From Porphyromonas sp. (GTDB taxonomy: Bacteria > Bacteroidota > Bacteroidia > Bacteroidales > Porphyromonadaceae): a DNA stretch of 64,000 nucleotides. The DNA lies in assembly GCA_030532365.1 (NCBI GenBank), contig JAUNLH010000001.1:1-64000 (forward strand). Direction: 5' to 3'. Made by a program: the position numbers and the translations under genes. Below are positions 54,190-64,000 of this stretch, one piece after another (positions within the stretch are counted from its first letter, which is position 1; every line of letters starts with the position of its first letter). The notes under the pieces are model-generated. The model was not told the DNA's origin. It did not search any database and saw only the letters and a program-made list of their open reading frames with translations.

Positions 54190-56502
54190 TCAGAAGGGGT
54201 AGCCGATAGAGAGGTGGAAAGCGAGTGGCCAGCCATCTCCAAAGGTGTTGAAATAAGGCTCCTCCTCTAAGCGGGAGGGACTATGGAGCCCGAGTCCGAC
54301 GTCAAATCGCAGGACGAGATAGTTGAGGTCGTATCGGACACCAAGCCCGGTGCCAAGGGCTAGATCTTTCCAAAAATACTCTGCAGAGAGCTCACCATCG
54401 GGGCGGGTTTCATCGGGGTTGAGCAGCCAGACGTTGCCAGCGTCGACAAAGGTTGCCAGCTCCAGCTGTCCTATCACCCGATACCTCAGCTCTAGATTAC
54501 CCTCAAAGCGGACGTCGCCCGTACGGTCGAGGAAGTCCATGGGTCCGGAGACCACAGGGCGGTAGGAGCCGGGGCCCAGTGTCCGCACATTGAAGCCACG
54601 GATACTATTGGCACCTCCGGAGTAGAACTGCTCCTTGTAGGGTGGCACTCGCATCTCGCTATAGCTGTAGATCGCTCCTGCGTAGGCACGTGTCGCCACC
54701 TGCAGTCGGGGAGTAAAGCGGTAGTTGTAGCGAAGCTCCAGTGTGCCCTTGACAAATTGTGCAAAGGGAACACCCTTGATAAAGCTGGGCGCCTCACCCT
54801 TCTCTCTGCTCTTCCAGGAGAGGAGCGACGTAAGATTACCTGCCTCTGACACATACGCCTCTAGGCTAAAGCCATGGGGGCGAAGGGGGTCTTGGTACTG
54901 ATAGCCAAAGAGGTAAGAGAGCTGTGGCACGAACTGATTGCGAAATGAGAGTGCCAGAGCCGGATTTTCCTCCATAGCAGTATCAAAGCGCTCCGAGCTC
55001 TTGATGATATGGTTGTACGAGATACTGAGCGGCGTAATGGTATGTCGGACACGCTTATTGGGCTCTAGGTGGTACGAGAGGTCGTAGGTAAACTGCCCCT
55101 GGCGGTAAAAGTTGGTCCTATTGAGGATCACACCGGAGAGCGCCATACTCGTACTGACGGGGAAGTTGATGGAGCTACTAGAGAGAAATGGGATCAAGAG
55201 CCGCGGGAAGGTGAGAGACGCCTGTACTCCCAGCTCATAGCTATTGATGTCCCACTTATCCACCTTGCTAGAGGAGCGCTGTGTCTCCCACTCGTAGCTT
55301 CCACGGAGTAGGATGCTGAGGAGCTCTCCACCGTGAAATATATTTTTTCGATTGACAGAAAAGGAGGCACCAGGTCCCACCTGATTATTACTCTTGAGCT
55401 TAAAGGTGCCCTCCAACTCTGTAAAGTAGGGCGGAGCAAGGCGCGAGGTCATGAGCACATCGAGGTAGTTGACGCCATCCTCACCGACGCGGGGGGTGTA
55501 GCTCACATCGGTATAGGCAAAAGCGTCTAGCTCAGCCATGCGGTTGAGGGTACGGCTCTCCATCTGCTCTCCGTAGAGCTCTCCCCGCTCGATACGTATG
55601 CGGTTTGCCAGTACTGGTATACGCACTGGGGAGCGACGATGATAGCGGTAGAGGATCCCCTCGTGGTATAGGCTGTCGGTGAGTGGGCCATTCTCAGCAT
55701 CACGCAGGTTGTAGGTGATCTCGCCTATATGCCAGGGCTCATACGCCTCCGGGAGCATACCCTCGGAGAGCTTGACCCGGAGCTGCACTCGCTGGGGCAC
55801 CTGCACTGTATCTGCCTGATATACAATATTCTCAGGGCGAAAGAAGTAATAACCCTCATCTCGCAGTAACTTTGAGATGCGGTTTCTCTCGTTTTGCAAG
55901 GAGACGACACTAAAGGGCTCTCCGCTCTTGATCAGACTCTCCTCTGTGCTATATAGGTCGGGGAGCGACTCCGGCTGTATCGGCACCATATAGCGAATGC
56001 TATCGTAGAGATAGGGCGCTCCCATCACTACGTTGTACGACACTTTTGCCTGCACTGAGTCCTTACTAGAGGGCTCGACCCTAGGGGTGATGTCGGACCG
56101 GAAGTAGCCGTACTCCTCCAATATCTGCCTACCAATGGAGGCCCTGAAGCTAGGGTTGACGGAGGAGATCAGGATAGGCTTGGCGCCAAAGGTCTTGTAG
56201 AGCCACCGCTCGAGGAAGTTTTTACCCTCCGCATAGTGGGTATTGATATAAAATGGATAAGTGACGGGGAGGCGCGTGGAAGCACTACCCAACAGACTAT
56301 TATTTGGCTTGTAGAGGAGCACCCGCTCTAGGTCATTGCGGGCGAGTCGCCCATTGGTGCTCTTGTCCTCATCCTCGTAGTGTAGCTTCTTGACCCCTGC
56401 ATAAAACTGCTCTCCCTCAGGGATGTACTTGCTCACCGAGCACGCAGTAGTGAGAAGGATCAGCAGTGGGAAGAGGAGCGATATGGCTCTAGTTGGTCTC
56501 AT
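54190..56502 (-). CDS. TamA/BamA-type outer-membrane protein, lipoprotein form (TamL)
   Basis: A 770-residue Omp85-family protein. The start is ATG 56502 (MRPTRAISLLFPLLILLTTAC), which gives a lipobox LTTAC and a 14-nt overlap with the upstream tamB-like gene; longer starts overlap more. POTRA-like repeats fill about 35-380 and a 16-stranded beta-barrel the rest, with GGANSIRGFNVRTLGPG near residue 635 (the conserved RGF of strand 12) and C-terminal HLSIGYPF. Bacteroidetes pair this lipoprotein with TamB for outer-membrane assembly or lipid transport. Confidence 0.92.
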   Translation of the reverse strand: MRPTRAISLLFPLLILLTTACSVSKYIPEGEQFYAGVKKLHYEDEDKSTNGRLARNDLERVLLYKPNNSLLGSASTRLPVTYPFYINTHYAEGKNFLERWLYKTFGAKPILISSVNPSFRASIGRQILEEYGYFRSDITPRVEPSSKDSVQAKVSYNVVMGAPYLYDSIRYMVPIQPESLPDLYSTEESLIKSGEPFSVVSLQNERNRISKLLRDEGYYFFRPENIVYQADTVQVPQRVQLRVKLSEGMLPEAYEPWHIGEITYNLRDAENGPLTDSLYHEGILYRYHRRSPVRIPVLANRIRIERGELYGEQMESRTLNRMAELDAFAYTDVSYTPRVGEDGVNYLDVLMTSRLAPPYFTELEGTFKLKSNNQVGPGASFSVNRKNIFHGGELLSILLRGSYEWETQRSSSKVDKWDINSYELGVQASLTFPRLLIPFLSSSSINFPVSTSMALSGVILNRTNFYRQGQFTYDLSYHLEPNKRVRHTITPLSISYNHIIKSSERFDTAMEENPALALSFRNQFVPQLSYLFGYQYQDPLRPHGFSLEAYVSEAGNLTSLLSWKSREKGEAPSFIKGVPFAQFVKGTLELRYNYRFTPRLQVATRAYAGAIYSYSEMRVPPYKEQFYSGGANSIRGFNVRTLGPGSYRPVVSGPMDFLDRTGDVRFEGNLELRYRVIGQLELATFVDAGNVWLLNPDETRPDGELSAEYFWKDLALGTGLGVRYDLNYLVLRFDVGLGLHSPSRLEEEPYFNTFGDGWPLAFHLSIGYPF

Positions 56503-59500
56503 GGGGGATCTCTTGTGCGTTGTTTGTTTCATGGTCCTGCTCCTCCTTGATGGTCGGCTTCCTGCGGAAGTCAAAGATATCACGCAGTCGGTTGAGACGG
56601 CGACGGATCAGGTAGCCCCCTCCGGTCTCTATCACCTCGCCATCCAGGAGGTTCTCAAGGTTGCGACGGTGGAAGAGCTTCAGGAAGCGTGTACCTGCCT
56701 CGTCGAGTCGGTACTCTAGGGTCATATTGTCGATGAAGGACTGCTTCATCCCTGTTGCTGCCTGACCGGTCATCATGCGCCCTCCGACTGTGACATTGAT
56801 CCTATTGTTGTAAAACTTCTTAGCGATACTATAGGTGTAGTCGGTACCGGTACCGTAGGCGTTGGCCGTATTGGATATACCCAGATTGATCTCAGCATCA
56901 AGCGCTTCGCCTGCAATAGAATTGAACTGGCTAGCTGCCAACGAAGCGAGGGCGGAGTTCATATCAAAGCCTGAGGTCGCAGTGCTCCTAGAGCCCATGT
57001 AGAGCCCCGACGTGAGGAGCATGAGTGACTGTCGGTTTTGCTCCTCTGGGCTGAGCGAGGCAAGGGCGTTCTGTACCGCTAGATCGCTAGGTGCAGAGGT
57101 GGTGAAGCGGAGCTTAAGGTCATCAAGGCGGTTCTCTACGTGGAGGGTGACGTCAAACTCCACCGAACGGCTCGGCTCACCCGCAAGGCTCACCTGACTA
57201 CGCATAGAGCTAGTGGCGCTCAGATCGATATAGGGCTCCATGAGAGGTCCGCTCCAGGTGACGTGGCTACCTGGTGTTATATTGAACTGTCTTGTGATCG
57301 GCGGCATACTGATCTTGAGCCCCACACTCCCCTCTATGACACTATAGTCGCCACTGAGATTCATAGCCCCATAGGGTGGTATCTTGAGGTTGAAGTCTCC
57401 CCCACCCTGTAGTGATACTTTATTTTGCTCATCAGGCGAGAGGATCACATTGACCCTAGTTGCGGGGTCGATGTGGATATTGAGCCGGATATCTAGACCG
57501 CTGAGCGACAGGCTATCCACTGCGCTCTTCTTCGCCACGAAGAGGGTGTCGGAGAAGTCTGTAAACTCGACCAGCCCGGCATAGTTATTACGCTTCTTAA
57601 GCTCCGACTTCTGGCTCTTGTAGGTGAGGTCGGTATTGCCCTTTACCGACACATTACCAGTCATTTGGAAGGCTCTTAGGGGTCCTAGGATGTGGAGGTC
57701 GGCATCTGCCTGTAGGGTGCCATAGAGCTCAGTATCAGCGGTCTCGGCGGAGTTAAGTAGCACCAGATCGCGCCCCGTGAGTTGCAGGTCGATGGGATAC
57801 TCTGCTTGATCCAGACGTAGCTCTCCATCAGCATAGAGTTTAGAGTTATTGGAGGTGAGGGCGAAGTTTTCCAGTCTCAACCGCCCCTCTCTGACCAGGA
57901 TGGGTTTCTCATCGAGACCGTAGGTCTCATTTGCTGATGCCACATAGACCTCAGCGTCCTTGAAGCGCACAACTCCCTCATACTCAGCAGTCGTAGCCGT
58001 CTGGATATCTCTTCGGGTGTCGTAATTTGCCAGCTCCGCGCTGACCAATCCTGTAGCCTCGGCATATCGTCTGGGCAAGAAGGGGTTAGCCTTGGTAAGA
58101 GGTAAGTCATTGGCGCGTACCCAGAGCCGGCTCTGCCCCTCTACTGGCTGGAAAGAGATGAGATGGGCGACAGGATCGCCCTCCACGTCTGCATCAGCCT
58201 CGAGGTAGGTCGTCTTATTTCTCCCCTGCGTGGCACTTGCTTGTACTCCCATAGTACCCAAGGGCTTATCTTCGTAGTAGAAGTCATCGACACTGACCTG
58301 AGCCACGTATTCTTGACCTCCAGCATCCTTGATCTGGAGCCACGTCGCCTCGGCATCTACCACCCCCTTAAGGCGCGGTATGATCCGCACCCCCTCGAGC
58401 TGCGATAGCTCTACCTCATTGAGGACAGCTCGGAGCAGGTGCCCTCGCTCATCCGGCACATCTCGTAGAGAGATCGTAGCCCCCTTTCTCGACCTTAGCT
58501 CTAGGTCAGCCTTGACCTCCTCTCTCTTGCCTTGCGGAAAGGTGACCCCGCCGTCGCCTACTGAAGTAAACTCGTTGTGAAATAGCACTATAGGGTCTGG
58601 GGTGAAGTCAAGCGTAAGATCGCCATTGGGCTGGTTCCACAGCTCGAGACCCATCTGCAAGAAGTCCTCCTCCTTGTGGTCAAGCCAATGGAGATAGAGC
58701 TCGCTGCGGTGGACGTTGGTCGTCAGAGACGACATGATGGTAAAAGGCAGCTGGTTGCGAAACTGGTCTTTGTGTATCGAGGAGAAGGCGTAGAAGAAAG
58801 AGGAGTCTTGTCTCAAGATCAGGTCGATATTGTCTATCCTGAAAGTATCCATCTGGAAGTAACTGATCACACCCTCGCCTGTAAGCCCCTCGGAGGTTGT
58901 GGTGCGGAGGTTAAGATGGCTGGAACGGGCTCCTATGCGCATCTCATCGAGGTAGGCACGCAGGAGGTTATTGCGCCCCATGGTGAGCTGGACGTCCATC
59001 GTCGGATAGTGCTCCAGCCAGGGCCGCATATCTATCTTTTGGATAGAGTCAGCCAGTGATGTGGTGATGACCTCTGTGAGCGAAGTGATCCTATGAGTGA
59101 AGTCCTTCAGCCCATTCTCCACATCTACCTTGAGCGAGAGGTCACCCGAGGTGACTTCGCCATACATGCTGGCTTCTGAGGTGCTGGCTATCACGTAGGT
59201 ATTGGTGGGGTGAATGAGGTTTTTATCCGTCTGTATCCAGAAGTTTTCGACCTCACCATCAAAGTCGTAGAACTGATCTAGGTCGCTCCGGACGGTACTG
59301 CGTAGCTCTAGCCGCGCCCCCTGTACGGTAGGGAAGTCTAGCCCGACACGGCTCGGAATGATGGTATCAACAAAGAGATTGACACTACCAGAGATGTCAT
59401 TTCGATGCAGCATCGCATCGATCTGAGCTGTCAGCTTCATCGCATCGTCTGCCGAGTCGAGGGCTCCGAAGAGGTGGCTGTCTTTTAGCTCTGAGAGGAA

Positions 59501-61210
59501 GGTAATTTGATTGAACGTTGCACCTCCGTACTGCACCGAGTCGACATTGGCAAAAATATGTGCCTGCATCTGAGGGTCAAAGGGGTCGCTACCTATCCCC
59601 TCGAGCTGTAGGATCGCATTGATCACGCCGATGGAGTCCTTCGGTAAGAACTGCCCAACATACAGCTGGTCGAGCCTTAACTGCCCTTTGTACCCCACTT
59701 GATCGAGGTTGTACAGCAGATAACCTAGCACTCCGCCCTGTGTGGTATTGAGCACGAAGTCAGTACCCAGTTGCGACCCTCGCATTTCTGCCTTTCCTGT
59801 CAGGCTCATGCCTGCGGGCAGTCGCCATGATGGATTTGCCTCCCTACCTGCATTCGCAAGGCGTGCCACCATAGCCGTAGCCTGCTCCTCTACTTGTAGG
59901 TCGTACTGAGCTGTGATGGGACCACGTTTTTCTTGCAACACTCCAGTTGCTTGTGCCGTAACCCCAAAATCCAGGACTTGGTCGTTACGTAGCTGAAGCT
60001 CCGCTCTAAGTGTCTGATCCATATCCCCCCTGGCAGTGAGAGAGAGCTGGAAGGGGTCTTCTGGCGCACCCTCAACACCTCCTAGGAAGCGGGCAAACTC
60101 GGAGAGATCGACCCTTCCTCTCAGAGCCACGTCTGCCTTACCCTCGGCGGCAGGGATCCACTCATCGAAAGGCAGGATGACATCACCACTGATCCGGCTC
60201 CTAGGGAGCTGCAATTCGATCCCTTGCACGTCAAATCGGGCTGAGTCTTTAGTTGCAAGGAGGCGCCCCTGCTCTACGCTCCAGCCATCGCCCACTTCGA
60301 AGTAGAGATCTATGATGTCTCCACCTACCTTGTGACTACCGCCATAGTACATCTCTCGCCCCTTGACCCTAGCAATCCACGGCATCGGTAGCGCGTCCAT
60401 CTCAAAGCCTAGGCTACTTAGCAAGGCATCGAGGTCGACGCTCTTGGCATGGTAGTAGCCATTGGGAAGGTCTACCTCTCCTCCTATCAACTCCCCTCTC
60501 TCGACATAGGTGTCGATCAGGATGGAGTCTTTAGAAAATACCACAACCTTAGAGGCAACATCCTCTAAGTCAGCTTTATTAAACGTGATGACAAGTGGAC
60601 TAGGAGTTTGGGGCTCTCTCTCCTTTGGGATCGTATCCGTGATGACCTGAACTAGGATATCCGCCTCCTTGATACGGAAGTTGTCGATCGCGAGCAGGGT
60701 AGAATAAATATCGAAGTCTACCATATCGACATCGACCTCCTGCAGGGTGCCGCTGACAGAGACGGAGTCGCCTGCAAGCGAGAGTGCAAGGTCGACCCCT
60801 CGAAGTTTGAAACCAGAGACAGGGATAGATCCGCTCTTGAGAAGAGGCATGATCCCAACTTTTGCTGTTAGCTGCTCCAAGCTAGCTATCAGCTCTCCTG
60901 TGTTCCGGTCCTTCGCCCGTACGTTGCTGATACTGAGTCGAAGGGGAAATCCGACCCGTATTTCACCGATCCCTAACTCATAGCCAGTAGACTTCTCAAC
61001 TGCCTGAGCTGTAGTCTTTATCACCCAATCTTGTATCGGAGGGACATAGAGCAGCGCTGTGAGTAATAGGAGCAATACAACAATCCCCCCCACTATCCCG
61101 AGGATCCATCGAATGAGTCTCCGCCACCATGGCCGATGGACACGCTGCTGCCCCTCCGCTGGCTGTTCAGCTGAGGATTGCTCTTGTATCTCTTTCTTTG
61201 GGCTTGCCAT
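56489..61210 (-). CDS. TamB-like translocation/assembly module protein
   Basis: A 1573-residue protein anchored by one N-terminal membrane helix (about 33-54, LGIVGGIVVLLLLLTALLYV) and spanning the periplasm with a long beta-taco-like body of short repeating strands. The C-terminal DUF490/TamB domain runs from about 1100 to 1500 (SVGLKISMPPITRQFNITPGSHVTWSG is split around residue 1310). AsmA/TamB-family proteins form hydrophobic grooves for lipid or protein delivery to the outer membrane. It is co-oriented and overlapping with the TamA-like gene. Confidence 0.93.
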   Translation of the reverse strand: MASPKKEIQEQSSAEQPAEGQQRVHRPWWRRLIRWILGIVGGIVVLLLLLTALLYVPPIQDWVIKTTAQAVEKSTGYELGIGEIRVGFPLRLSISNVRAKDRNTGELIASLEQLTAKVGIMPLLKSGSIPVSGFKLRGVDLALSLAGDSVSVSGTLQEVDVDMVDFDIYSTLLAIDNFRIKEADILVQVITDTIPKEREPQTPSPLVITFNKADLEDVASKVVVFSKDSILIDTYVERGELIGGEVDLPNGYYHAKSVDLDALLSSLGFEMDALPMPWIARVKGREMYYGGSHKVGGDIIDLYFEVGDGWSVEQGRLLATKDSARFDVQGIELQLPRSRISGDVILPFDEWIPAAEGKADVALRGRVDLSEFARFLGGVEGAPEDPFQLSLTARGDMDQTLRAELQLRNDQVLDFGVTAQATGVLQEKRGPITAQYDLQVEEQATAMVARLANAGREANPSWRLPAGMSLTGKAEMRGSQLGTDFVLNTTQGGVLGYLLYNLDQVGYKGQLRLDQLYVGQFLPKDSIGVINAILQLEGIGSDPFDPQMQAHIFANVDSVQYGGATFNQITFLSELKDSHLFGALDSADDAMKLTAQIDAMLHRNDISGSVNLFVDTIIPSRVGLDFPTVQGARLELRSTVRSDLDQFYDFDGEVENFWIQTDKNLIHPTNTYVIASTSEASMYGEVTSGDLSLKVDVENGLKDFTHRITSLTEVITTSLADSIQKIDMRPWLEHYPTMDVQLTMGRNNLLRAYLDEMRIGARSSHLNLRTTTSEGLTGEGVISYFQMDTFRIDNIDLILRQDSSFFYAFSSIHKDQFRNQLPFTIMSSLTTNVHRSELYLHWLDHKEEDFLQMGLELWNQPNGDLTLDFTPDPIVLFHNEFTSVGDGGVTFPQGKREEVKADLELRSRKGATISLRDVPDERGHLLRAVLNEVELSQLEGVRIIPRLKGVVDAEATWLQIKDAGGQEYVAQVSVDDFYYEDKPLGTMGVQASATQGRNKTTYLEADADVEGDPVAHLISFQPVEGQSRLWVRANDLPLTKANPFLPRRYAEATGLVSAELANYDTRRDIQTATTAEYEGVVRFKDAEVYVASANETYGLDEKPILVREGRLRLENFALTSNNSKLYADGELRLDQAEYPIDLQLTGRDLVLLNSAETADTELYGTLQADADLHILGPLRAFQMTGNVSVKGNTDLTYKSQKSELKKRNNYAGLVEFTDFSDTLFVAKKSAVDSLSLSGLDIRLNIHIDPATRVNVILSPDEQNKVSLQGGGDFNLKIPPYGAMNLSGDYSVIEGSVGLKISMPPITRQFNITPGSHVTWSGPLMEPYIDLSATSSMRSQVSLAGEPSRSVEFDVTLHVENRLDDLKLRFTTSAPSDLAVQNALASLSPEEQNRQSLMLLTSGLYMGSRSTATSGFDMNSALASLAASQFNSIAGEALDAEINLGISNTANAYGTGTDYTYSIAKKFYNNRINVTVGGRMMTGQAATGMKQSFIDNMTLEYRLDEAGTRFLKLFHRRNLENLLDGEVIETGGGYLIRRRLNRLRDIFDFRRKPTIKEEQDHETNNAQEIPHETN

Positions 61211-61244
61211 CGAGGGTTATCTCTCTATTCCACAGTAGTAGCCA

Positions 61245-61252
61245 CAAAGGTA
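61245..61252 (-). promoter_or_regulatory. Promoter -7 box of the tamB-tamL operon
   Basis: Minus-strand TACCTTTG, 34 bp upstream of the tamB-like start codon. No -33 TTG seen. Confidence 0.55.
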
Positions 61253-61404
61253 ACTATTTTTAGTTTCTTTTTAGCAGGGATTTAAGGTGTAATCACACTT
61301 ACATCTCTAGTTGATCCTGTGAGTAGCAAAAGTTTATCGATTTTTAATCCCCTTGCCTCTTTGATGATAAATAGCAATATTTTATCGAAAATATCAAGTT
61401 TTGT
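61253..61404. other. AT-rich spacer between divergent promoters
   Basis: No gene or strong structure is seen. The motif TTTATCGA occurs near 61337 and again near 61382. Confidence 0.4.
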
Positions 61405-61434
61405 TTGGTCAAACATAAAAAAATGTTACCTTTG
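61405..61434 (+). promoter_or_regulatory. Promoter of the second SusC gene
   Basis: TTG (61405-61407), a 19-nt spacer and TACCTTTG (61427-61434) match the consensus closely. The start near 61441 leaves a leader of about 160 nt that shows no strong hairpin. Confidence 0.78.
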
Positions 61435-61600
61435 GCATAACCTGTGGGAGCAATCATCATTCGAGCAGAATACTCGAGGGCTAGATAGGAAGACCACCGA
61501 GTGCCTCAGAAAGAGACAACTCGCGCGCCTACAACCTTTTGTGAAAGCTAACCTACCATTGAGTAACAGTTATTTAATTTACAACCAAACACCTATTTTC

Positions 61601-64000
61601 ATGATGGAAAATAAACATCGTCTAACCAGATGTGCGATGCTTTGTCTCCTCCTACTCGGGATGACAGGTTGGGCAAGCACAGCCTGGGCTCAGAACATCA
61701 CCGTGAAAGGTCTCGTCGTTGATACTACTGATGAACCTATCATCGGTGCATCCGTGCAGGTTGTTGGTCAGAGCTCGTTAGGAGCTGCCACCAATCTTGA
61801 CGGCGAATTTGTGATCAATGGCGTGCCTCAAAACGCCACTCTCCGCGTATCATACGTGGGCTCTAAGACTCAAGATGTGCCCGTGAATGGTCGCACCTAT
61901 ATTAAGATTACACTACTAGATGACACCGAACTCCTAGAGGAGGTCGTAGTGGTCGGCTATGGTACGCAGAAGCGTGAGAACCTCACCGGTGCTGTAGCGA
62001 GTGTAGACGTGGGAAAGACGATCGAGAGTCGCCCAATCGCTGACATCGGTCATGCACTACAGGGTGTCACCCCAGGTCTTACCGTTACTTCGTCTAGCGG
62101 TCAGCTGGGAAATGGTCCAGCGATCAAGCTAAGAGGGTCCTCCGGCTCTCTCAACGCCAGTAGAGGTACAACACCACTGATCCTTGTGGATAACGTACCC
62201 ATCCCAGACCTAACCTTCGTGAACCCCAACGACATAGAGAGCATCTCTGTGCTCAAGGATGCCGCCTCCTCCTCTATCTACGGTACGAGGGCTGCCTTTG
62301 GAGTGATCCTCATCACGACCAAGCGTGGTAAGAAGGGGGACGCTCCGCGCGTTAACTTCTCCAGCAACTTTGCTTGGAACACCCCGACCGTGATGCCTAA
62401 GCTCGCTCCTGCAGCAGATAATGCCCAGATGCTTCTAGACATCGCATCTCGTTACGGTAATACCGAAGTTTCCACTATCGGATTTAACATCGACGCTACA
62501 GCGGTAGAGAAGATGAGGGAGTGGAAAGACAAGTATGGACACATGAGCCAAGAGGAGCTCGGTGAGATGAAGCTCGGAAGAGACCTAGAGCAACGCAACG
62601 GTAAGTGGTACTTCTACAGGGAGTTTGACCCGATCGATATGTTCATGAAAGACTGGTCTCCTCAGCAGAAGCACGATCTCTCCATCAGCGGAGGTAGCGG
62701 CAACACCAACTACAACCTCGGCATGGGCTACCTGACACAGGAGGGGCCACTGCGCTTCAATGCAGACACCAACCGAAGATTTACATTTAATCCTAGCATC
62801 AATACCAGGATCAACGATTACATCTCACTGAGAGGTAATGTAATGTACACCAACGCTACCTACGAGCGCCCATACAGATACAGCTCTGGTACGTACGACA
62901 TGTGGTACTACCTGCTGAGATGGCCATCCTTCTACCCCTATGCTGACTATGATGGGAAGCCCTTCCGCTCTGCCATCACTGAGGTACAGCAGGCAAATAT
63001 GGAGACCACACAGCGCCATTACATTCGTGTCAATGCTGGTGCTACCATCACACCTATCAAGAACCTTGACATCAACTTCGACTACACCTTCGGGATGCTC
63101 AACTACTACTTGAAGCGTCGAGGTGGTCAGGTGTGGGGTCGTGATATCTTTAACACTAACAACCCAATACACTACACTTCTCTCTATAGTAGCTCTCACA
63201 ATAGAGCATTTGAGCAGAGCAACTACGCTATGTCTCATACCTACAAGGCATACGGGACTTACAACCTAGCTCTTGAGGAGGGGCATGACTTTAAGTTTAT
63301 GGCGGGATTTGATGCTGAGTCCAATGAAGGGTACGGTCATACCTCAGACCGCAAGGAGCTGATCTCCTTTATCAAGCCTGAGATCGCCCTGGCTATCGGT
63401 GACCAGTATGTAGATGATGGCCCTTATCACAACCAATCAGCCACAGCCGGGTTCTTCGGACGTATCAACTACAACTACCTCGGCAAGTATCTAGTAGAGT
63501 TCAACGCTCGCTACGATGCTTCATCAAAGTTCCCTCCAGGCAAGCGCTGGGGTTTCTTCCCATCCGGATCCATAGGCTGGCGTGTCTCCGAGGAGAGCTT
63601 CTTTGAGGGTCTAAAGCCCACCTTCAGCGACCTGAAGCTACGTGCTTCGTTTGGTTCGGTAGGTAACCAAGATGTAGCTGCCAATGCGTATCTATCTACG
63701 ATGGGCATGGGTACCACTTCATGGCTGATCGATGGTAAGCAGCTACCTTACTTCGGTATGCCCAATGCTATCTCTCCGATCCTTACATGGGAGCGCGTAA
63801 CTACCTACAACTTAGGATTGGACACCCGCTTCTTCAACAATAAGCTTGGTCTTACCATGGAGGTATATCGTCGTATCACGAGTGGCATGCACTCACCAGG
63901 CGAGACGCTACCGAGCACATTTGGACAAACAGCACCGAAAGTAAATGAGGGAGAGCTGACTGCCAACGGGTTTGAGCTGATGATGGACTTCCACCACGAC
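61601..64000 (+). CDS. SusC/RagA-family TonB-dependent receptor, cut by the window end
   Basis: The first 800 codons are open to the last base with no stop. The signal peptide ends near WASTAWAQN. A carboxypeptidase-regulatory-like domain follows (VKGLVVDTTDEPIIGASV, about 29-45), then the TonB-box region EEVVVVGYGTQK (about 112-123) and the plug (LILVDNVPIPD, KDAASSSIYGTRAAFGVILITTK near residue 222). The beta-barrel is under way at the window edge. Its own promoter lies 170 bp upstream. A SusD partner is expected beyond the window. The ATG at 61604 is an equally good start. Confidence 0.95.
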   Translation, partial: MMENKHRLTRCAMLCLLLLGMTGWASTAWAQNITVKGLVVDTTDEPIIGASVQVVGQSSLGAATNLDGEFVINGVPQNATLRVSYVGSKTQDVPVNGRTYIKITLLDDTELLEEVVVVGYGTQKRENLTGAVASVDVGKTIESRPIADIGHALQGVTPGLTVTSSSGQLGNGPAIKLRGSSGSLNASRGTTPLILVDNVPIPDLTFVNPNDIESISVLKDAASSSIYGTRAAFGVILITTKRGKKGDAPRVNFSSNFAWNTPTVMPKLAPAADNAQMLLDIASRYGNTEVSTIGFNIDATAVEKMREWKDKYGHMSQEELGEMKLGRDLEQRNGKWYFYREFDPIDMFMKDWSPQQKHDLSISGGSGNTNYNLGMGYLTQEGPLRFNADTNRRFTFNPSINTRINDYISLRGNVMYTNATYERPYRYSSGTYDMWYYLLRWPSFYPYADYDGKPFRSAITEVQQANMETTQRHYIRVNAGATITPIKNLDINFDYTFGMLNYYLKRRGGQVWGRDIFNTNNPIHYTSLYSSSHNRAFEQSNYAMSHTYKAYGTYNLALEEGHDFKFMAGFDAESNEGYGHTSDRKELISFIKPEIALAIGDQYVDDGPYHNQSATAGFFGRINYNYLGKYLVEFNARYDASSKFPPGKRWGFFPSGSIGWRVSEESFFEGLKPTFSDLKLRASFGSVGNQDVAANAYLSTMGMGTTSWLIDGKQLPYFGMPNAISPILTWERVTTYNLGLDTRFFNNKLGLTMEVYRRITSGMHSPGETLPSTFGQTAPKVNEGELTANGFELMMDFHHD

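Noticed and set aside
62825-63238. 137-codon minus-strand frame
   Set aside because: It is a shadow of the plus-strand SusC gene, whose reading frame is unbroken with clear family motifs.

Overview
The window looks like chromosomal DNA of a Bacteroidales bacterium, most probably a Porphyromonas-type organism. The evidence is two SusC/RagA receptors and one SusD/RagB lipoprotein, an S46 dipeptidyl-peptidase, a HU/SPOR protein, a TamB/lipoprotein-TamA pair, a DUF4827 lipoprotein, and repeated promoters of the Bacteroidetes type (TTG, 19-20 nt, TAnnTTTG). The species is not determined.

Layout. 1-1911: a gene-poor block filled with two repeat families. 1912-2593: an Lrp/AsnC regulator and tRNA-Pro(CGG). 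2659-6125 (minus): pheS, nth, a CBM9-like protein and a HU/SPOR protein. 6393-9806 (minus): a secreted GH2 beta-galactosidase. 10426-12861 (minus): a heavy-metal P-type ATPase followed by a Fur-family regulator, with a palindrome at the promoter. 13028-14419: a serine-type sulfatase. 15146-27759: a polysaccharide-utilisation-like locus with SusC, SusD, GH92 alpha-mannosidase, alkaline phosphatase, a calcineurin-like phosphoesterase and an MGH1/GH63-like glycosidase. This set suggests use of mannose-rich and perhaps phosphorylated glycans. 27861-29969: an S46 peptidase. 30375-33122: pdxJ, exbB, exbD, tonB, which would energise the SusC receptors. 33269-33436: a small ferredoxin. 33693-36724: two FKBP isomerases and PepD. 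37234-43458: a small winged-helix protein, then (minus) MATE pump, rlmN, an AddA-like helicase-nuclease and a SUI1 protein. 43473-45152: an S41 protease. 45626-52505: LysM/PBP protein, PorT-like barrel, DUF4827 lipoprotein, phosphohexomutase, PepT, GcvT. 52595-61210 (minus): pgk, then TamA-like lipoprotein and TamB. 61601-64000: a second SusC cut by the window end.

The most striking feature is non-coding. Eight intergenic elements of the same length (111 bp) occur about every 7-10 kb. Each consists of five units at an exact 23-bp period built on a 19-bp palindrome (TCTAAGTTCCCAACTTAGA). A second family of about 115-128 bp carries three hairpins whose stems vary in sequence but keep pairing. 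The two families lie next to each other at three places. I do not recognise either as a described element.

Other non-coding items are a candidate small RNA ahead of susC, a nested-stem structure ahead of the GH92 gene, a 22-bp tandem repeat, and several long perfect terminator hairpins.
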